Positions 53,155 to 63,799 of a stretch of 64,000 nt of DNA are shown here, piece by piece. How positions within the stretch are numbered: position 1 is the stretch's first letter; every line of letters starts with the position of its first letter. Below the pieces are notes generated by a model. The model searched no databases. It saw nothing but the letters and a program-made list of their open reading frames with translations, and was not told the origin of the DNA. The stretch covers positions 124,001 to 188,000 of the forward strand of contig NZ_QNVT01000006.1 in assembly GCF_003385515.1 (NCBI RefSeq), written 5' to 3'. A program made the position numbers and the translations under genes. This DNA is from Chryseobacterium pennae. Its GTDB lineage: Bacteria; Bacteroidota; Bacteroidia; Flavobacteriales; Weeksellaceae.

Positions 53155-53308
53155 ATCCACCACAATTTACAGATTTCGGTACGCAGGCTCCCCATTCCTG
53201 GCATTGTTTGTAGCCATCAGGGCATCTTCCCCATGGTTCGCAGCAAGGAGCATTTCCGGCAGTAATTTTTTTAAGATCTGTTTTTGTGAATTTTTTTAGA
53301 TTTTTCAT
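53153..53308 (-). CDS. GG-leader-type cysteine-rich small peptide 3
   Basis: A 51-residue peptide beginning MKNLKKFTKTDLKKITAGN, a leader like those of Chryseobacterium bacteriocin-like small peptides (Ala-Gly in place of Gly-Gly). The core APCCEPWGRCPDGYKQCQEW then GACVPKSVNCGG has six cysteines, enough for three disulfides. It is unrelated in its core to peptides 1 and 2 at 12.4-12.9 kb. It lies alone between a SusD gene and argS on the opposite strand. The longer reading upstream adds a hydrophobic stretch with no support. Confidence 0.65.
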   Translation of the reverse strand: MKNLKKFTKTDLKKITAGNAPCCEPWGRCPDGYKQCQEWGACVPKSVNCGG

Positions 53309-53447
53309 AATAAAATTTTGTTTAATTAGTAATAATAAATATATGAAAAATATAGACAAGACTTTGGTTTTCAGGGTAATTATTCAAAAATACATCAAAT
53401 AATTGAATGTCTTCACTTGCATTATAGACTTGTCTTTTTTATTTCAC

Positions 53448-53455
53448 TAAATTTG
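53448..53455 (+). promoter_or_regulatory. -7 element of argS
   Basis: TAAATTTG is an exact TAnnTTTG match 17 bp before the argS ATG. TTG at 53430-53432 lies at a short 15-bp spacing. Confidence 0.5.
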
Positions 53456-53471
53456 TACTTTAAATTTTGAG

Positions 53472-55232
53472 ATGAATATTAAAGATATTATAGAACAAAA
53501 ACTTTCAGAGGTCATTTTAAATGTATATCAGTTAAAAGACATCAATCTGGAAATTCAGGAAAATAAAACGGAATTTGAAGGTGACTTTACCATCGTTACC
53601 TTTCCGTTGGTAAAACAATTGAAGAAGAATCCTGAAAGTATTGGAGTTGAATTAGGAGAAGCTTTAACGGAGCAGACAGATCTTTTTGAAAGCTTTAATG
53701 TTGTTAAAGGATTCCTTAATGTTAAAGTTAAAAACCAACTGTTTGTAGATAACTTCAGATCTGTTCATAATGGTTTTTCAACAATAGATAAGAAAAATGC
53801 TACTGTAATGGTAGAATATTCTTCACCTAATACCAACAAACCTCTGCACTTAGGGCATATCAGAAATAACCTGTTAGGGTTCTCTGTAGCTCAGATTCTT
53901 AAAGAGGCTGGTTACGATGTGATCAAAACCCAGATCATCAATGACAGAGGAATTCATATCTGTAAATCAATGTTGGCTTGGGAGAAATTCGGGAACGGAG
54001 AAACTCCTGAAGCAACGAATACCAAAGGAGATAAATTTGTTGGAAACTACTATGTAGAATTTGACAAAAACTATAAGAAAGAAATTTCTGAACTTGTAGG
54101 CCAGGGAATAGGAGAAGAACAGGCTAAAAAAGATGCTCCTATCATAAAAGAAGCTCAAAAGATGCTTCTGGATTGGGAAAATGGCGATGAAACGGTAAGA
54201 AATCTTTGGGCAGAAATGAATTCTTGGGTGTACAAAGGCTTCAATGATACTTATAAAAGATTAGGCGTTGACTTTGATCAGGTTCAGTATGAAAGCAATA
54301 CCTATATTTTAGGAAAAGATCTTATCCAGGCTGGATTAGATAAAGGAGTCCTATACCAAAAAGAAGATGGTTCAGTTTGGTGTGACCTTACAGATGAAGG
54401 ATTAGACCAAAAGCTATTACTACGTTCTGATGGTACTTCAGTTTATATGACCCAGGATTTAGGAACGGCTGTAGAACGTTTTAAACAAAACGATATCCAG
54501 AAGCTTATCTATACGGTAGGTAATGAACAGGATTACCACTTCCAGGTTTTATTTAAAATTCTTAAGAAATTAGGATACGAATGGGCAGATCAGCTATTCC
54601 ACCTTTCTTACGGAATGGTTGAATTACCGGAAGGTAAAATGAAATCCCGTGAAGGAACTGTTGTAGATGCTGATGACTTAATGCAGGAAATGTATGAAAC
54701 AGCAAAATCTAAAGCACAGGAACTAGGGAAGTTGGAAAATCTTTCTGATGAGGATAAAGAAACATCGTATGAAACAGTTGGTCTTGGAGCACTGAAGTAT
54801 TTCATGCTGAAAGTGGATCCTAAGAAGAAAATGCTCTTCAATCCTGCTGAAAGTATAGACTTTAATGGAAATACAGGGCCGTTTATTCAATATACTTACG
54901 CTCGTATTCAGTCATTGTTATCGAAGGCAGAGTTTGCCTATAGAGAAACGGCTGATGTGGTATTGAATCAGTTTGAGAAAGAGCTGATAATGCAATTGGC
55001 CAACTTTAAAACAGTAGTGGCTAAATCAGCAGAAACATTAAGTCCTGCTTTAGTAGCAAACTATGTATATGATCTTGTAAAATCTTATAACTCATTTTAC
55101 CAGAATAATCCGATCCTGAATCAGGATGATGAAAATATGAAACAGTTCCGTCTGAATCTATCAGACCTTACAGCAAAAACGATCAAAAAATCGTTGGAAT
55201 TGCTGGGAATCGGAACAGTAAACAGAATGTAA
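53472..55232 (+). CDS. argS: Arginyl-tRNA synthetase
   Basis: A 586-residue class I synthetase. The Add-1 N-terminal domain covers about residues 1-100. The HIGH motif is HLGH at 126-129 in EYSSPNTNKPLHLGHIRNN. Binding of ATP in the second signature is GKMKSREGTVVDADDLMQE (KMSKS equivalent, KMKSR). The C-terminal alpha-helical anticodon-binding domain ends in ELLGIGTVNRM. It charges tRNA-Arg. Confidence 0.96.
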   Translation: MNIKDIIEQKLSEVILNVYQLKDINLEIQENKTEFEGDFTIVTFPLVKQLKKNPESIGVELGEALTEQTDLFESFNVVKGFLNVKVKNQLFVDNFRSVHNGFSTIDKKNATVMVEYSSPNTNKPLHLGHIRNNLLGFSVAQILKEAGYDVIKTQIINDRGIHICKSMLAWEKFGNGETPEATNTKGDKFVGNYYVEFDKNYKKEISELVGQGIGEEQAKKDAPIIKEAQKMLLDWENGDETVRNLWAEMNSWVYKGFNDTYKRLGVDFDQVQYESNTYILGKDLIQAGLDKGVLYQKEDGSVWCDLTDEGLDQKLLLRSDGTSVYMTQDLGTAVERFKQNDIQKLIYTVGNEQDYHFQVLFKILKKLGYEWADQLFHLSYGMVELPEGKMKSREGTVVDADDLMQEMYETAKSKAQELGKLENLSDEDKETSYETVGLGALKYFMLKVDPKKKMLFNPAESIDFNGNTGPFIQYTYARIQSLLSKAEFAYRETADVVLNQFEKELIMQLANFKTVVAKSAETLSPALVANYVYDLVKSYNSFYQNNPILNQDDENMKQFRLNLSDLTAKTIKKSLELLGIGTVNRM

Positions 55233-55238
55233 AAAGTA

Positions 55239-55267
55239 AGCCTCCTGAACTTCAGGAGGCTTTTTTT
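55239..55267 (+). terminator. Terminator of argS
   Basis: AGCCTCCTGAA and TTCAGGAGGCT form a perfect 11-bp stem around a two-base turn, followed by T6. Confidence 0.9.
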
Positions 55268-55359
55268 ATACTAATAATCTGTAAATTCTAATTTAGAAGC
55301 TGCATGAAATAATAAGATAGACGGAATTTTAAGAATACGAACTGCATTACCCAATACCG

Positions 55360-56295
55360 TCATTCACTTTTCTCCTCATGCATCTGTTTCAGACTATCTG
55401 CATATAGCTTCGCGGCACTCCATCGGGCATGTTTTGACAATATTACTTTATAGCCCTTTTTGTAGGTGTATACTTTAGTGAATTTGGCCCCGAAAAATAT
55501 GAGCATACAGGAATAGTTAATCCACATCATAATAAGGATTACCGTTCCGGCAGCTCCAAATGCTGAAGTAGGTTTAACCTGGTTGAAATAAAGACTCAGT
55601 AAAAATTTTCCCAGGGTAAATAAGGCAGTTGTTAAAAAAGCTCCTCTCCAAACAGATTTCCAGGTGATCTGCACATCCGGGAGCACTTTAAACATTAGGG
55701 CAAATAAAAGCATGACAAGCCCAAACCCGATTGAAAAATTAACAACCTCAACAAGAAGATAGGTTTCGAATCCAAAATACTGGGTGATGATTGTATTGAA
55801 AAGACTGATTAATGAAGATAGAACCATTGTAATCATAAGCAGGAAGCCAAGAATAAGAATCATTCCCAAAGAGTTGGCTCTATCCAGTAAAAACTTAAGC
55901 AGAGCTTTTTTAGGGGCAGATTCTACATCCCAAAGGGAATTCAATGTATGCTGAAGCTGAAAGAATAGGGTAGTGGAACCAAAAACCAATGCTCCTACTC
56001 CTATGGCTTTCATAAAGATATTCTTTTTGTCAATTAGAGCTCCGGCGAGCATTCCTTCTATACTTTTGGCTACATCAGGCCCCATAATTCCACTGATTTG
56101 AGTACTGATCTGTCCCCGGATGGCTTCTTCACCAAAAAAATTTCCCAGCACCCAGATGATAATGATTAATAATCCCGGGATGGAAAATATGGCATAATAA
56201 GCCAGGCTCGCTGAATCTTTGGACGCAGAAGAACTGTTCCATTCAGTAAAGGTTTCTTTTAAAACTTCCCAGAAAAATTTAATATTATTGATCAT
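55360..56295 (-). CDS. YihY/BrkB family membrane protein
   Basis: A 311-residue inner-membrane protein with about six transmembrane helices. The family pattern is visible: SLAYYAIFSIPGLLIIIIWV at the start, ALVFGSTTLFFQLQHTLNSL and the C-terminal SAFGAAGTVILIMMWINYSC. Once annotated as RNase BN in error, this family's role is not known; transport or envelope functions are proposed. The start at MINNIKFFWEVL leaves a 1-bp gap to the TamL gene. It is the third gene of the TamB-TamL operon. Confidence 0.85.
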   Translation of the reverse strand: MINNIKFFWEVLKETFTEWNSSSASKDSASLAYYAIFSIPGLLIIIIWVLGNFFGEEAIRGQISTQISGIMGPDVAKSIEGMLAGALIDKKNIFMKAIGVGALVFGSTTLFFQLQHTLNSLWDVESAPKKALLKFLLDRANSLGMILILGFLLMITMVLSSLISLFNTIITQYFGFETYLLVEVVNFSIGFGLVMLLFALMFKVLPDVQITWKSVWRGAFLTTALFTLGKFLLSLYFNQVKPTSAFGAAGTVILIMMWINYSCMLIFFGAKFTKVYTYKKGYKVILSKHARWSAAKLYADSLKQMHEEKSE

Positions 56296-56296
56296 A

Positions 56297-58624
56297 CTAA
56301 AAAGGATATCCGATGGCAATATTTAATACAAGATTGTCTTTCCTCCAGCTTGAATCTCCGAAATTGATTTTGTCGAAGGCCCATCTGTCTCCCTTTTCAT
56401 AATAAGGTACTCTCAATGGCATGGCTAAATCCAGCCTTAACACTAATATAGAAAAATCCAGCCTTAGACCAACCCCAGCTCCTACAGCAATTTCATTCAG
56501 AAAGTCTTTTGAAAACTTAGCACCTGGTCTTAGGGAATCACTATTCAGTAACCAGATATTTCCCGCATCTACAAAGACTGCAGCATTTAAAAATTTATAT
56601 AAATTAGCGCGGTATTCTGCATTTAATTCCAGCTTAATATCACCGGATTGGTCGAAATAAGTTCCTGGCTTTATCGTTCTTGGGTCAAAGCTTCCAGGTC
56701 CTAATGTTCTCGCACGGAAGGCTCTGATGCTGTTACTACCTCCCGAGAAAAACTGCTTGGAGAAAGGAACAAATTCTGAGTTTCCATATGGATAAGCAAT
56801 TCCGGCAATAAGTCTTGTAGCCAATGAGGATTTTTCAGTGAATTTATGGTAAAACCTGAAATCATTTTCAATTTTAGCATATTGGCTGAAAGGAATTCCG
56901 AAGATCTTTTTTTCCTTATCTTCTTTTACGTTAGCTCCGGTAACCAGGCCTGTGATATTTCCTGCCAGATCAAGGGTTCCTTTATAATAAAAGGTATTCT
57001 TTTTTGGCAGCATGGTATTGGTGTAAGTATAAGAATAGGTAGGACCAAAGATAAGCTGCTTTGCAACAATTCTCTTCATTGCCGGATTATCAGCAGAGTT
57101 GGCTTCATATTCTGCAGTAACTTTTTCCGGAGATACCAGGGTGATATCAATTACTTTCAGCTCATGTTCTTTTCTGGCATTTTCCTTCCATAAATATCCG
57201 AATGAAGCGGTGAAATTATTAAGCGTGTAATATTTTGTCCTGTTCTGGAATTCATATCCCAATGTAATATTCGTTCTCGGAACAAACTCACTGGAAGAAT
57301 GAAAACGGAACGGAGCTACAATTCTCGGAATGGAAAGCTGAACATTGGTTCCTGCACGGAAAATATTATTCGCATCCTGAGCACCTCCCATCTGGAAATC
57401 AAAAGCTCCATAGATAGATGCTTTAAATTGTTCTGCTCCCCTGAAGAAATTTCTATGGGTCCAGTTCAGATTAAGTTCACTCCCTGCATAGTTGGCAGAA
57501 TTGGTTCTTCCCAAGGCTTCAAGCCTTAAAGATTGAATCTGTCTGGGAGTCAATAAATAATATGCATCAAACTTATGACTCAAAGAATCCGAAGTTACAA
57601 ATTCATTTTTCACAAATTTGAATACTCCTAAACTGATTAGTCGGTTCAGGGTAAGATTGTGATTGGAACGGTTGTAAAGATCCCCTTTTTTAAAATATAA
57701 AGCTCTGTCGAAGATCTTCGGCTTGAATTTGTGCTGCGGATCAATCACATAAATATCATCAAATGCATACTTGCTCAGAGAATCACTGTTCATCGGAACA
57801 CTGTATTTTCCTGCTTTTACATCCTGAATATTATAGTTAGGGAATACAATTACCTTATCAATACTGAATTGTTGGGTAGACAGAGCCGGAGTGTTCTCTT
57901 TTAGTTTTACATTCAGCTCAACTTTATGATTTTTGTTGACTGTACTGTCTGCCTGTACAATGATATTATCCGGATGGAAATAATAAAATCCTCTTTCCTT
58001 TAAATTATTATCAATTCTTTCCCTTTCTGCTTTAATAACATCCAGATCAAATGGTCTTCCGTTTTTAAGAAGCGTCTTCCCGGCAACATTCTGAATTTCC
58101 TGATTAACAAGAGTAGAATCTTTCTGAAACTTCACCCCATCAACCAAATACCTGGCGCCGGGCTTTAAGGTATAAATTACTTTCGCCTTTTTATTTTTTG
58201 AAACCGTATCATATGTAGCTCTGGCATTGAAATAGCCTTTGTTTTCAGAGTAATTCTCAATAATGTCTTTATTGAATTCGCGGTCTACATCCCCTAATAA
58301 TACAGGTTTTTCCCCCATTTTATATTTAAGCCAGTAATTGAAGCCTTTATCTTTTTTAGGTTCTTTGGCAATATTGTAGAAATAGAGCTTAGGGCGCATT
58401 CCTAAAAATGTAGAATTCGGTTTAGGAGTAAGATTGGCTTCCAATGCAGCCTGAAGGTCCTTTTTTTCTTTTTTGGAAATAGTGTCATTTTCAATCTTTA
58501 CTTCAGCACCTGTATAAAGCATCTGGTTTTCTTTCAAAAACCTGGTGTTACTACAGGAAACTACAGCCGAAGCAATTCCGGAAACGAACAGATATTTACA
58601 ATATGTATGAAATGTATTATTCAT
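56297..58624 (-). CDS. tamL: TamL-type outer membrane Omp85 lipoprotein (TamA family)
   Basis: A 775-residue protein with lipobox VVSCSNTRFLKENQ (Cys about 24), three or so POTRA-like repeats in residues 40-360 and an Omp85-type barrel in the remainder. The barrel carries the signature RFRAxxxGP-like SIRAFRARTLGPGSFDPR (about 630-650). It ends in LNIAIGYPF with a terminal Phe. In Bacteroidota TamL is the lipoprotein version of TamA and works with TamB in outer-membrane assembly. Its ATG overlaps the TamB stop by one base (TAATG). Confidence 0.88.
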   Translation of the reverse strand: MNNTFHTYCKYLFVSGIASAVVSCSNTRFLKENQMLYTGAEVKIENDTISKKEKKDLQAALEANLTPKPNSTFLGMRPKLYFYNIAKEPKKDKGFNYWLKYKMGEKPVLLGDVDREFNKDIIENYSENKGYFNARATYDTVSKNKKAKVIYTLKPGARYLVDGVKFQKDSTLVNQEIQNVAGKTLLKNGRPFDLDVIKAERERIDNNLKERGFYYFHPDNIIVQADSTVNKNHKVELNVKLKENTPALSTQQFSIDKVIVFPNYNIQDVKAGKYSVPMNSDSLSKYAFDDIYVIDPQHKFKPKIFDRALYFKKGDLYNRSNHNLTLNRLISLGVFKFVKNEFVTSDSLSHKFDAYYLLTPRQIQSLRLEALGRTNSANYAGSELNLNWTHRNFFRGAEQFKASIYGAFDFQMGGAQDANNIFRAGTNVQLSIPRIVAPFRFHSSSEFVPRTNITLGYEFQNRTKYYTLNNFTASFGYLWKENARKEHELKVIDITLVSPEKVTAEYEANSADNPAMKRIVAKQLIFGPTYSYTYTNTMLPKKNTFYYKGTLDLAGNITGLVTGANVKEDKEKKIFGIPFSQYAKIENDFRFYHKFTEKSSLATRLIAGIAYPYGNSEFVPFSKQFFSGGSNSIRAFRARTLGPGSFDPRTIKPGTYFDQSGDIKLELNAEYRANLYKFLNAAVFVDAGNIWLLNSDSLRPGAKFSKDFLNEIAVGAGVGLRLDFSILVLRLDLAMPLRVPYYEKGDRWAFDKINFGDSSWRKDNLVLNIAIGYPF

Positions 58625-61600
58625 TATTTAAATTCTACAACTTGATTGTTTTGATTCTTTTTAGGCTTTTTCTCTTTGGATTTCTGGAAAATCTCTCGGA
58701 ACTTGTCATAATCCAGCGTGATGATAAATCCAACTCCGGTTTCTATGATCTGCCCCTGAAGAGCTACCTGATATTCATCCTTACGATAAGCCCGCAACAT
58801 ATACCTTCCATCTTTGGAAAGGCTGTAATCTACAGAAACATTTCCTGCAATATTCGTCATGCTTTCATTCTGACGGGCTTGCCCTTCCAATCCGAAGTTA
58901 CTTCCTACCGTTACTTTCAGCCTGTCATTCAGTAATTTTTTGCTGATATCCACATTGAGATCAGTTCTGGTATTTTTCTGTCCGGTGGAATAATCTTCCG
59001 AAGAATCCAATCCAAAATTAAGATCTACTCCTTTGATCAGTCCGGATGCCAGATTGTTTAACTGTTGAGAAAGAATTTTACTTACACTCTGTCTTGCCAT
59101 TGTTTCAGCAGACATTCCTGCGCCGCTTTCAAACGGATTTTCCCCGATGAAACGATTCAGAAGCAGCAGTGCAAATACTTGTTTATTCAATTCAGATTCC
59201 TGGGTTCTAAGCTGAGCCAGTTTCTGATCAATGACATCCTTTACATTGGATGATACAGCATTGTTTTTCTCTTCTGTAGTAATATCGAAAGTCAGTTGTG
59301 GTTTCAGTAATTCGCCTTTCATTTTTAACAGTGTATTGAAAGGTATTCTCTGCTTATACTGATTCATGATGGAGGCACTTTCATTACCAATCTGCTGTTC
59401 TACAAGATCAATGGGAGCAGCTTCAGTTTTATATACCGCCGTAATATCCATGATCGCTGTCGTTGGTTCTCCTGTCCAGGTTATGGTGCTTCCTTTCTGG
59501 ATATCAAACTTACGCTTCAGGAAACTCACTGAAAGATCATAGCTTCCTTTGTTCACTTCATAAACTCCTACCAATGTAGTTTTTCCTGAAGGATCAATAC
59601 CCCCCGTTAATTCAGCTTCTCCCTGAAGCTGGACGAAATCCCCGTTGGCTTTATCTATGACAATGGATAGTTTTGCTTCTTTGCTTACTTCAATATTAAC
59701 GCTGACATCCATTCCTTTGATGCGGCTTTGAGCATCCAGCGAATCTGTCTTGATTGTTTTATTTAAAACTACCTGATCCTGATCCACAAATTCTACAATG
59801 CCATCTCTTTCCTGTAAAGAAGGATTAGATTGAGGAAGAACAAACGTGAAATCTGTATTATCTGCAACACTCAGTCTTCCATCTACTTTTGGTAAATCCA
59901 GATTTCCTCGGATACGGAGACCGGCATCAATCGCAAGAATACCATACATCATGGCATCGTTTGATTTCTGTGAGTTAACCACTTTGAAGTCTTTTGCGTT
60001 GACATTAAGGTTGAATGCAAAATCTCTATAGGTTTGAGTAAGAACTTGCCCATCTACAATCAAAGCATTCCCGTCCTTATCTTTGATTTTAAATTTATTA
60101 AATTCTATACCACGGTTGGTAAAATCAATTTCATCATTCAGTTTTCTGAAATCACTTCCTGTTTTTGCAATTTCCAGTCCTGCATCATTGAATTTTACTT
60201 TTCCGAGAATATTCGGCTGATCTGTTGTTCCGGTAATTTTCAGGTTCCCGGAAAGGTAGCCTTCCGTATTGGTAATTGCATTCATAGAGAACCCTTGAAT
60301 ACTCTTCATCTGAAGTTGGTTGATGGCCATATTCAGGTCAAAAGAACTTGAAGCAGTATTGTAATCTCCAAGAATTCTTACATCATTATTGTTTCCGGAA
60401 AGGGCAATGTCAGCATTTAAAAGTTTCGGTGAAGAATTATTTACTTTTACTGCCAGGTTTCCGACAGGACTTCCATAGACAATAAGATTGGAAACATTTA
60501 GATCAGAGGTGAAAGTCATATCTTTCATTATATCTCTAAGCTGGGCTGTTCCGTTAATTGTTCCTCTGGCCAGAACCGTATCTTTTTTAATCAATTCTGT
60601 TACAGTTTCGATTTTAAAATCTTTTAAGGCTATGTTCAAAGGGCTACTTGGGATTTCACTTTCCGACTGAATGGAAATCTCGCTTCCACCATTACTTAAT
60701 CTGAAATTATCCGCTAAAATTCCTTTTTTGCTGATCTGAATTTTATTGTTCTCAGCCACGTTCCAATCCGCATAATTTAGTTTTAAACCATTTGGATTCA
60801 GGGAAACCTCTGTAATGTCATTCAATGATTTTGCATTTCCGGCAATCAGGAATTGAGTGGCGTCTTTATCATCTTTTGTGGTGATATTGTAGTTGATCGT
60901 ATTGTCAGCAACATCCCCATCAATATTGATTTTTTTCAATGAAAAGCTCGAACTTTTTAAAGCGGCAACATTCAGGCTGTATTGTAATGCCTGATTTTCA
61001 TTAGTGACTTTTAATGTTCCTTTTTCAATCGTATTTTCACCATACAGCAATTGAGGAATCTGGCCATCAATTTCAATTTTTTGAGAATCGGCATCATAGT
61101 TTCCTGCCAAATTAATAGTTTCAAAACTTTTCAGATCCGGAACAAATTTTCTGATCAGATCATCATTCTTAATCTTTGCAGTAAAGTTGAAATGCTGGCC
61201 TGGATCAATTTTTTGAGACTTATCCGGTTTCTGGAACTGATAATACTGATTAATAGTTTGGGTTAAGGCACCGAAAATCTGTGTAAGTTTGTATTTTCCT
61301 TTCAGTTCAACATCTGCAATCTGAGAATTGAAAATAATCTGTGTAGAATCTTTAGTAGATAAAGTTTTCAGATTCACTTCCTGTACCGGATACACTTCTT
61401 TGGTATCAGAAAAAGCGAAATCTTTAAGGTTTAAATAACCGTTCAGATTATTCGGATCAAGGCTGGTAAAATCACCATCTATTTTTCCGGCAAGAATCAT
61501 TGGTTTTTCATAGAAACCAAGTTTGTTGACATCCAGTTTGATAACCTCACCATTGACCTTAACGGTTGGATTTTTTTCATCATAGACTCCTGAAGCGGTT

Positions 61601-63672
61601 AGCAATAAGCTGGCGTTAGGATCTTTTGAATTTAAAACAACATGGTAAGCCCCTTTATTGATCTTACCGGTTAAGTCCATGTTCTGATAGCGGTAGCCTT
61701 TGTAAGTGGCAGAAGCAAGATGTCCTTTTACATTGGCATTGGCATTTTTGAAATCAAAACTCTCTCCTTTAGCAGAAATTTGAGCTGTGACAGGACCAAT
61801 ATCTTTATTCTGGATGATCTTTCCAACCTGTATTCCCTGAAGATTGGCTTTCACATCATATAATTCATGATTTTTTCTACGCATATCCACATTGGCAACA
61901 ATGGCTGCATTTCCAAGGGTAGAGTAGAGGTTGAGGTCTGTATTGACCATTTTTGTCGTTCCTTTTGCACTTCCTTTAACACTGAAGTTGGAAGGAAGGG
62001 ATATATTCGATGGAATGGTATTCTTTGGAACTAAATTGAAAATCGTTTGAGCATTAGAAGAAAATTCTCCGATTCTCAGATCGTAATACAACTGATCGGG
62101 ATTCATTGCATTTTTAACTCTTCCGGATGCATTCACTCTCAATTGATCCAACCCAGTAACTTTTAGATCCTGGATGAAAAGATCATTTACACTTCCTTTT
62201 ACATTCGCGTTGACATTCAGAACAGCGTTTGGATATTTATTAAAAGGAACTGTATTTTTTAAAGTAGGAACAAGGTTTAAAATATCAGAAAACCCGATTT
62301 TTGAATCTTTGATATTGGCGGAAATTTTCACAGCCCCTAAATTTGAAGACAGTTCGTCAATGGAATTATAATTTAAAATAACCTCATCACGCAACACTGT
62401 TTTTGGAGTTTGCAGGTATAAACTCTTCAGATAAGCTTCTTTTTCAGCATAGACAAAATCTGTATTGAATTTCTGGATATCCAAGCCTCTTGCTTCCTGA
62501 ATTTCTGCGGAATTAACCGTTCCTGCAAAAGTATTGTTCTCCATTTTGAAACTTCTCACCTCAACATTCATTTTAGAGAAATTCAGGTGATTGAAATCTA
62601 TACCTTGTTTGGTTGGAGCAATGGCGGTGTTGTTATAGGCAACTTTTACATCATTTAAAACCAGCTTTCCTAACAGAAGATTCATCGCTTTATCCTTTTC
62701 GGAAGCTTTTGAAACTTCAGGTTCTTTTTTATTTTTCGGATTGGCATTTTGAGCCGGAAGATAAAGGTTGGCATTGATATCAGCTCCGGAAAGGAATACA
62801 TTACCAATGTTGAAAGCATTATTCTCAAGATCAAGTTTATTGACCTTCGTACTTAGTTCTTTAAATAGAACTTTAGCGTATGTCTTGGTATTTTCATCAC
62901 CATAGTCAATATTGAAGTGAGTAAGTTTGATTCCTCTTAAGCCAATATTCATCGGCTTTTTCTCATTAAGGGAGTCTACTTTTTTCTCCACCTTTTTAGA
63001 AACTTCTTCTACAATACCTTGCTTGAGTTTTAATTTTAATCCATCAAGATTAATATCATTGACCGCGTAGGCATTTTTATTGAGATCGAATTTCTTTACT
63101 CTGGTATCAAAAGATTTAAAATAAAGATTAATGTCATTCTTCGATTGTTGATCATTGAAGGTAACCCCAACATCTTTTAAATTGATTTTATCAAGAGAAA
63201 TAATGAAGGGTTTGGAAGAGCTTTCTTCTTTATCAGTGGTTGCAAAAGCATCTATGATATAATCAAAATTGAATTTGCCATCCGGTTTTCTTACAACATT
63301 GGCGCGGGCTCCTTCCATATCTACAGAGGTAATGTCCGCTGTAGAGTTGATAAGCTTCAGCATCTGTAAGCCTACATCAAGTTTTTTTACAGCTAATAGA
63401 GTATCTACATCCTGCCCTTTGAGATAGAGATTTTCCATGACAAGACTGTTGGGAAATCCAATATAGACTCTTTCCAGGCTTACTTTGGTTTTAATTTTTT
63501 TCTCCAGGTAAACAATCAATCTGTCTTTGATGAAGTTTTGAACGGCTGGAAGTCTTAAGCTTAGGATCAACAGGGTAAGCAAAACCAATATTGAAATAAA
63601 GGTTATTGCAGTACGCCTTAGTAGTTTGGTAGTGTTGATTTTCAGTTTCAAAAGTGAGAAGGTTTCTAACAA
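58624..63672 (-). CDS. tamB: Translocation and assembly module protein TamB
   Basis: A 1682-residue protein: a short cytoplasmic N-terminus, a single hydrophobic anchor (TAITFISILVLLTLLILSL, about 21-39), then a very long beta-strand-rich periplasmic region of repeated blocks. A C-terminal TamB (DUF490) domain contains LLLNRFIGENPF, ending in a charged tail. It probably bridges the inner membrane to TamL. The start is a TTG, because no ATG lies between the in-frame upstream stop and the membrane anchor. It is the first gene of a TamB-TamL-BrkB operon. Confidence 0.9.
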   Translation of the reverse strand: MLETFSLLKLKINTTKLLRRTAITFISILVLLTLLILSLRLPAVQNFIKDRLIVYLEKKIKTKVSLERVYIGFPNSLVMENLYLKGQDVDTLLAVKKLDVGLQMLKLINSTADITSVDMEGARANVVRKPDGKFNFDYIIDAFATTDKEESSSKPFIISLDKINLKDVGVTFNDQQSKNDINLYFKSFDTRVKKFDLNKNAYAVNDINLDGLKLKLKQGIVEEVSKKVEKKVDSLNEKKPMNIGLRGIKLTHFNIDYGDENTKTYAKVLFKELSTKVNKLDLENNAFNIGNVFLSGADINANLYLPAQNANPKNKKEPEVSKASEKDKAMNLLLGKLVLNDVKVAYNNTAIAPTKQGIDFNHLNFSKMNVEVRSFKMENNTFAGTVNSAEIQEARGLDIQKFNTDFVYAEKEAYLKSLYLQTPKTVLRDEVILNYNSIDELSSNLGAVKISANIKDSKIGFSDILNLVPTLKNTVPFNKYPNAVLNVNANVKGSVNDLFIQDLKVTGLDQLRVNASGRVKNAMNPDQLYYDLRIGEFSSNAQTIFNLVPKNTIPSNISLPSNFSVKGSAKGTTKMVNTDLNLYSTLGNAAIVANVDMRRKNHELYDVKANLQGIQVGKIIQNKDIGPVTAQISAKGESFDFKNANANVKGHLASATYKGYRYQNMDLTGKINKGAYHVVLNSKDPNASLLLTASGVYDEKNPTVKVNGEVIKLDVNKLGFYEKPMILAGKIDGDFTSLDPNNLNGYLNLKDFAFSDTKEVYPVQEVNLKTLSTKDSTQIIFNSQIADVELKGKYKLTQIFGALTQTINQYYQFQKPDKSQKIDPGQHFNFTAKIKNDDLIRKFVPDLKSFETINLAGNYDADSQKIEIDGQIPQLLYGENTIEKGTLKVTNENQALQYSLNVAALKSSSFSLKKINIDGDVADNTINYNITTKDDKDATQFLIAGNAKSLNDITEVSLNPNGLKLNYADWNVAENNKIQISKKGILADNFRLSNGGSEISIQSESEIPSSPLNIALKDFKIETVTELIKKDTVLARGTINGTAQLRDIMKDMTFTSDLNVSNLIVYGSPVGNLAVKVNNSSPKLLNADIALSGNNNDVRILGDYNTASSSFDLNMAINQLQMKSIQGFSMNAITNTEGYLSGNLKITGTTDQPNILGKVKFNDAGLEIAKTGSDFRKLNDEIDFTNRGIEFNKFKIKDKDGNALIVDGQVLTQTYRDFAFNLNVNAKDFKVVNSQKSNDAMMYGILAIDAGLRIRGNLDLPKVDGRLSVADNTDFTFVLPQSNPSLQERDGIVEFVDQDQVVLNKTIKTDSLDAQSRIKGMDVSVNIEVSKEAKLSIVIDKANGDFVQLQGEAELTGGIDPSGKTTLVGVYEVNKGSYDLSVSFLKRKFDIQKGSTITWTGEPTTAIMDITAVYKTEAAPIDLVEQQIGNESASIMNQYKQRIPFNTLLKMKGELLKPQLTFDITTEEKNNAVSSNVKDVIDQKLAQLRTQESELNKQVFALLLLNRFIGENPFESGAGMSAETMARQSVSKILSQQLNNLASGLIKGVDLNFGLDSSEDYSTGQKNTRTDLNVDISKKLLNDRLKVTVGSNFGLEGQARQNESMTNIAGNVSVDYSLSKDGRYMLRAYRKDEYQVALQGQIIETGVGFIITLDYDKFREIFQKSKEKKPKKNQNNQVVEFK

Positions 63673-63799
63673 AGATAATAATACTATTTTATTCAGTCTT
63701 TGTTGTGGTATCCCTTATGAATGCAAAAATCCTGCCTTGGCTGCCTTATTATGGAATTTTTAGTTGTGTAGTTGTCAAGTGAATAGTTGAGTAAGACGA

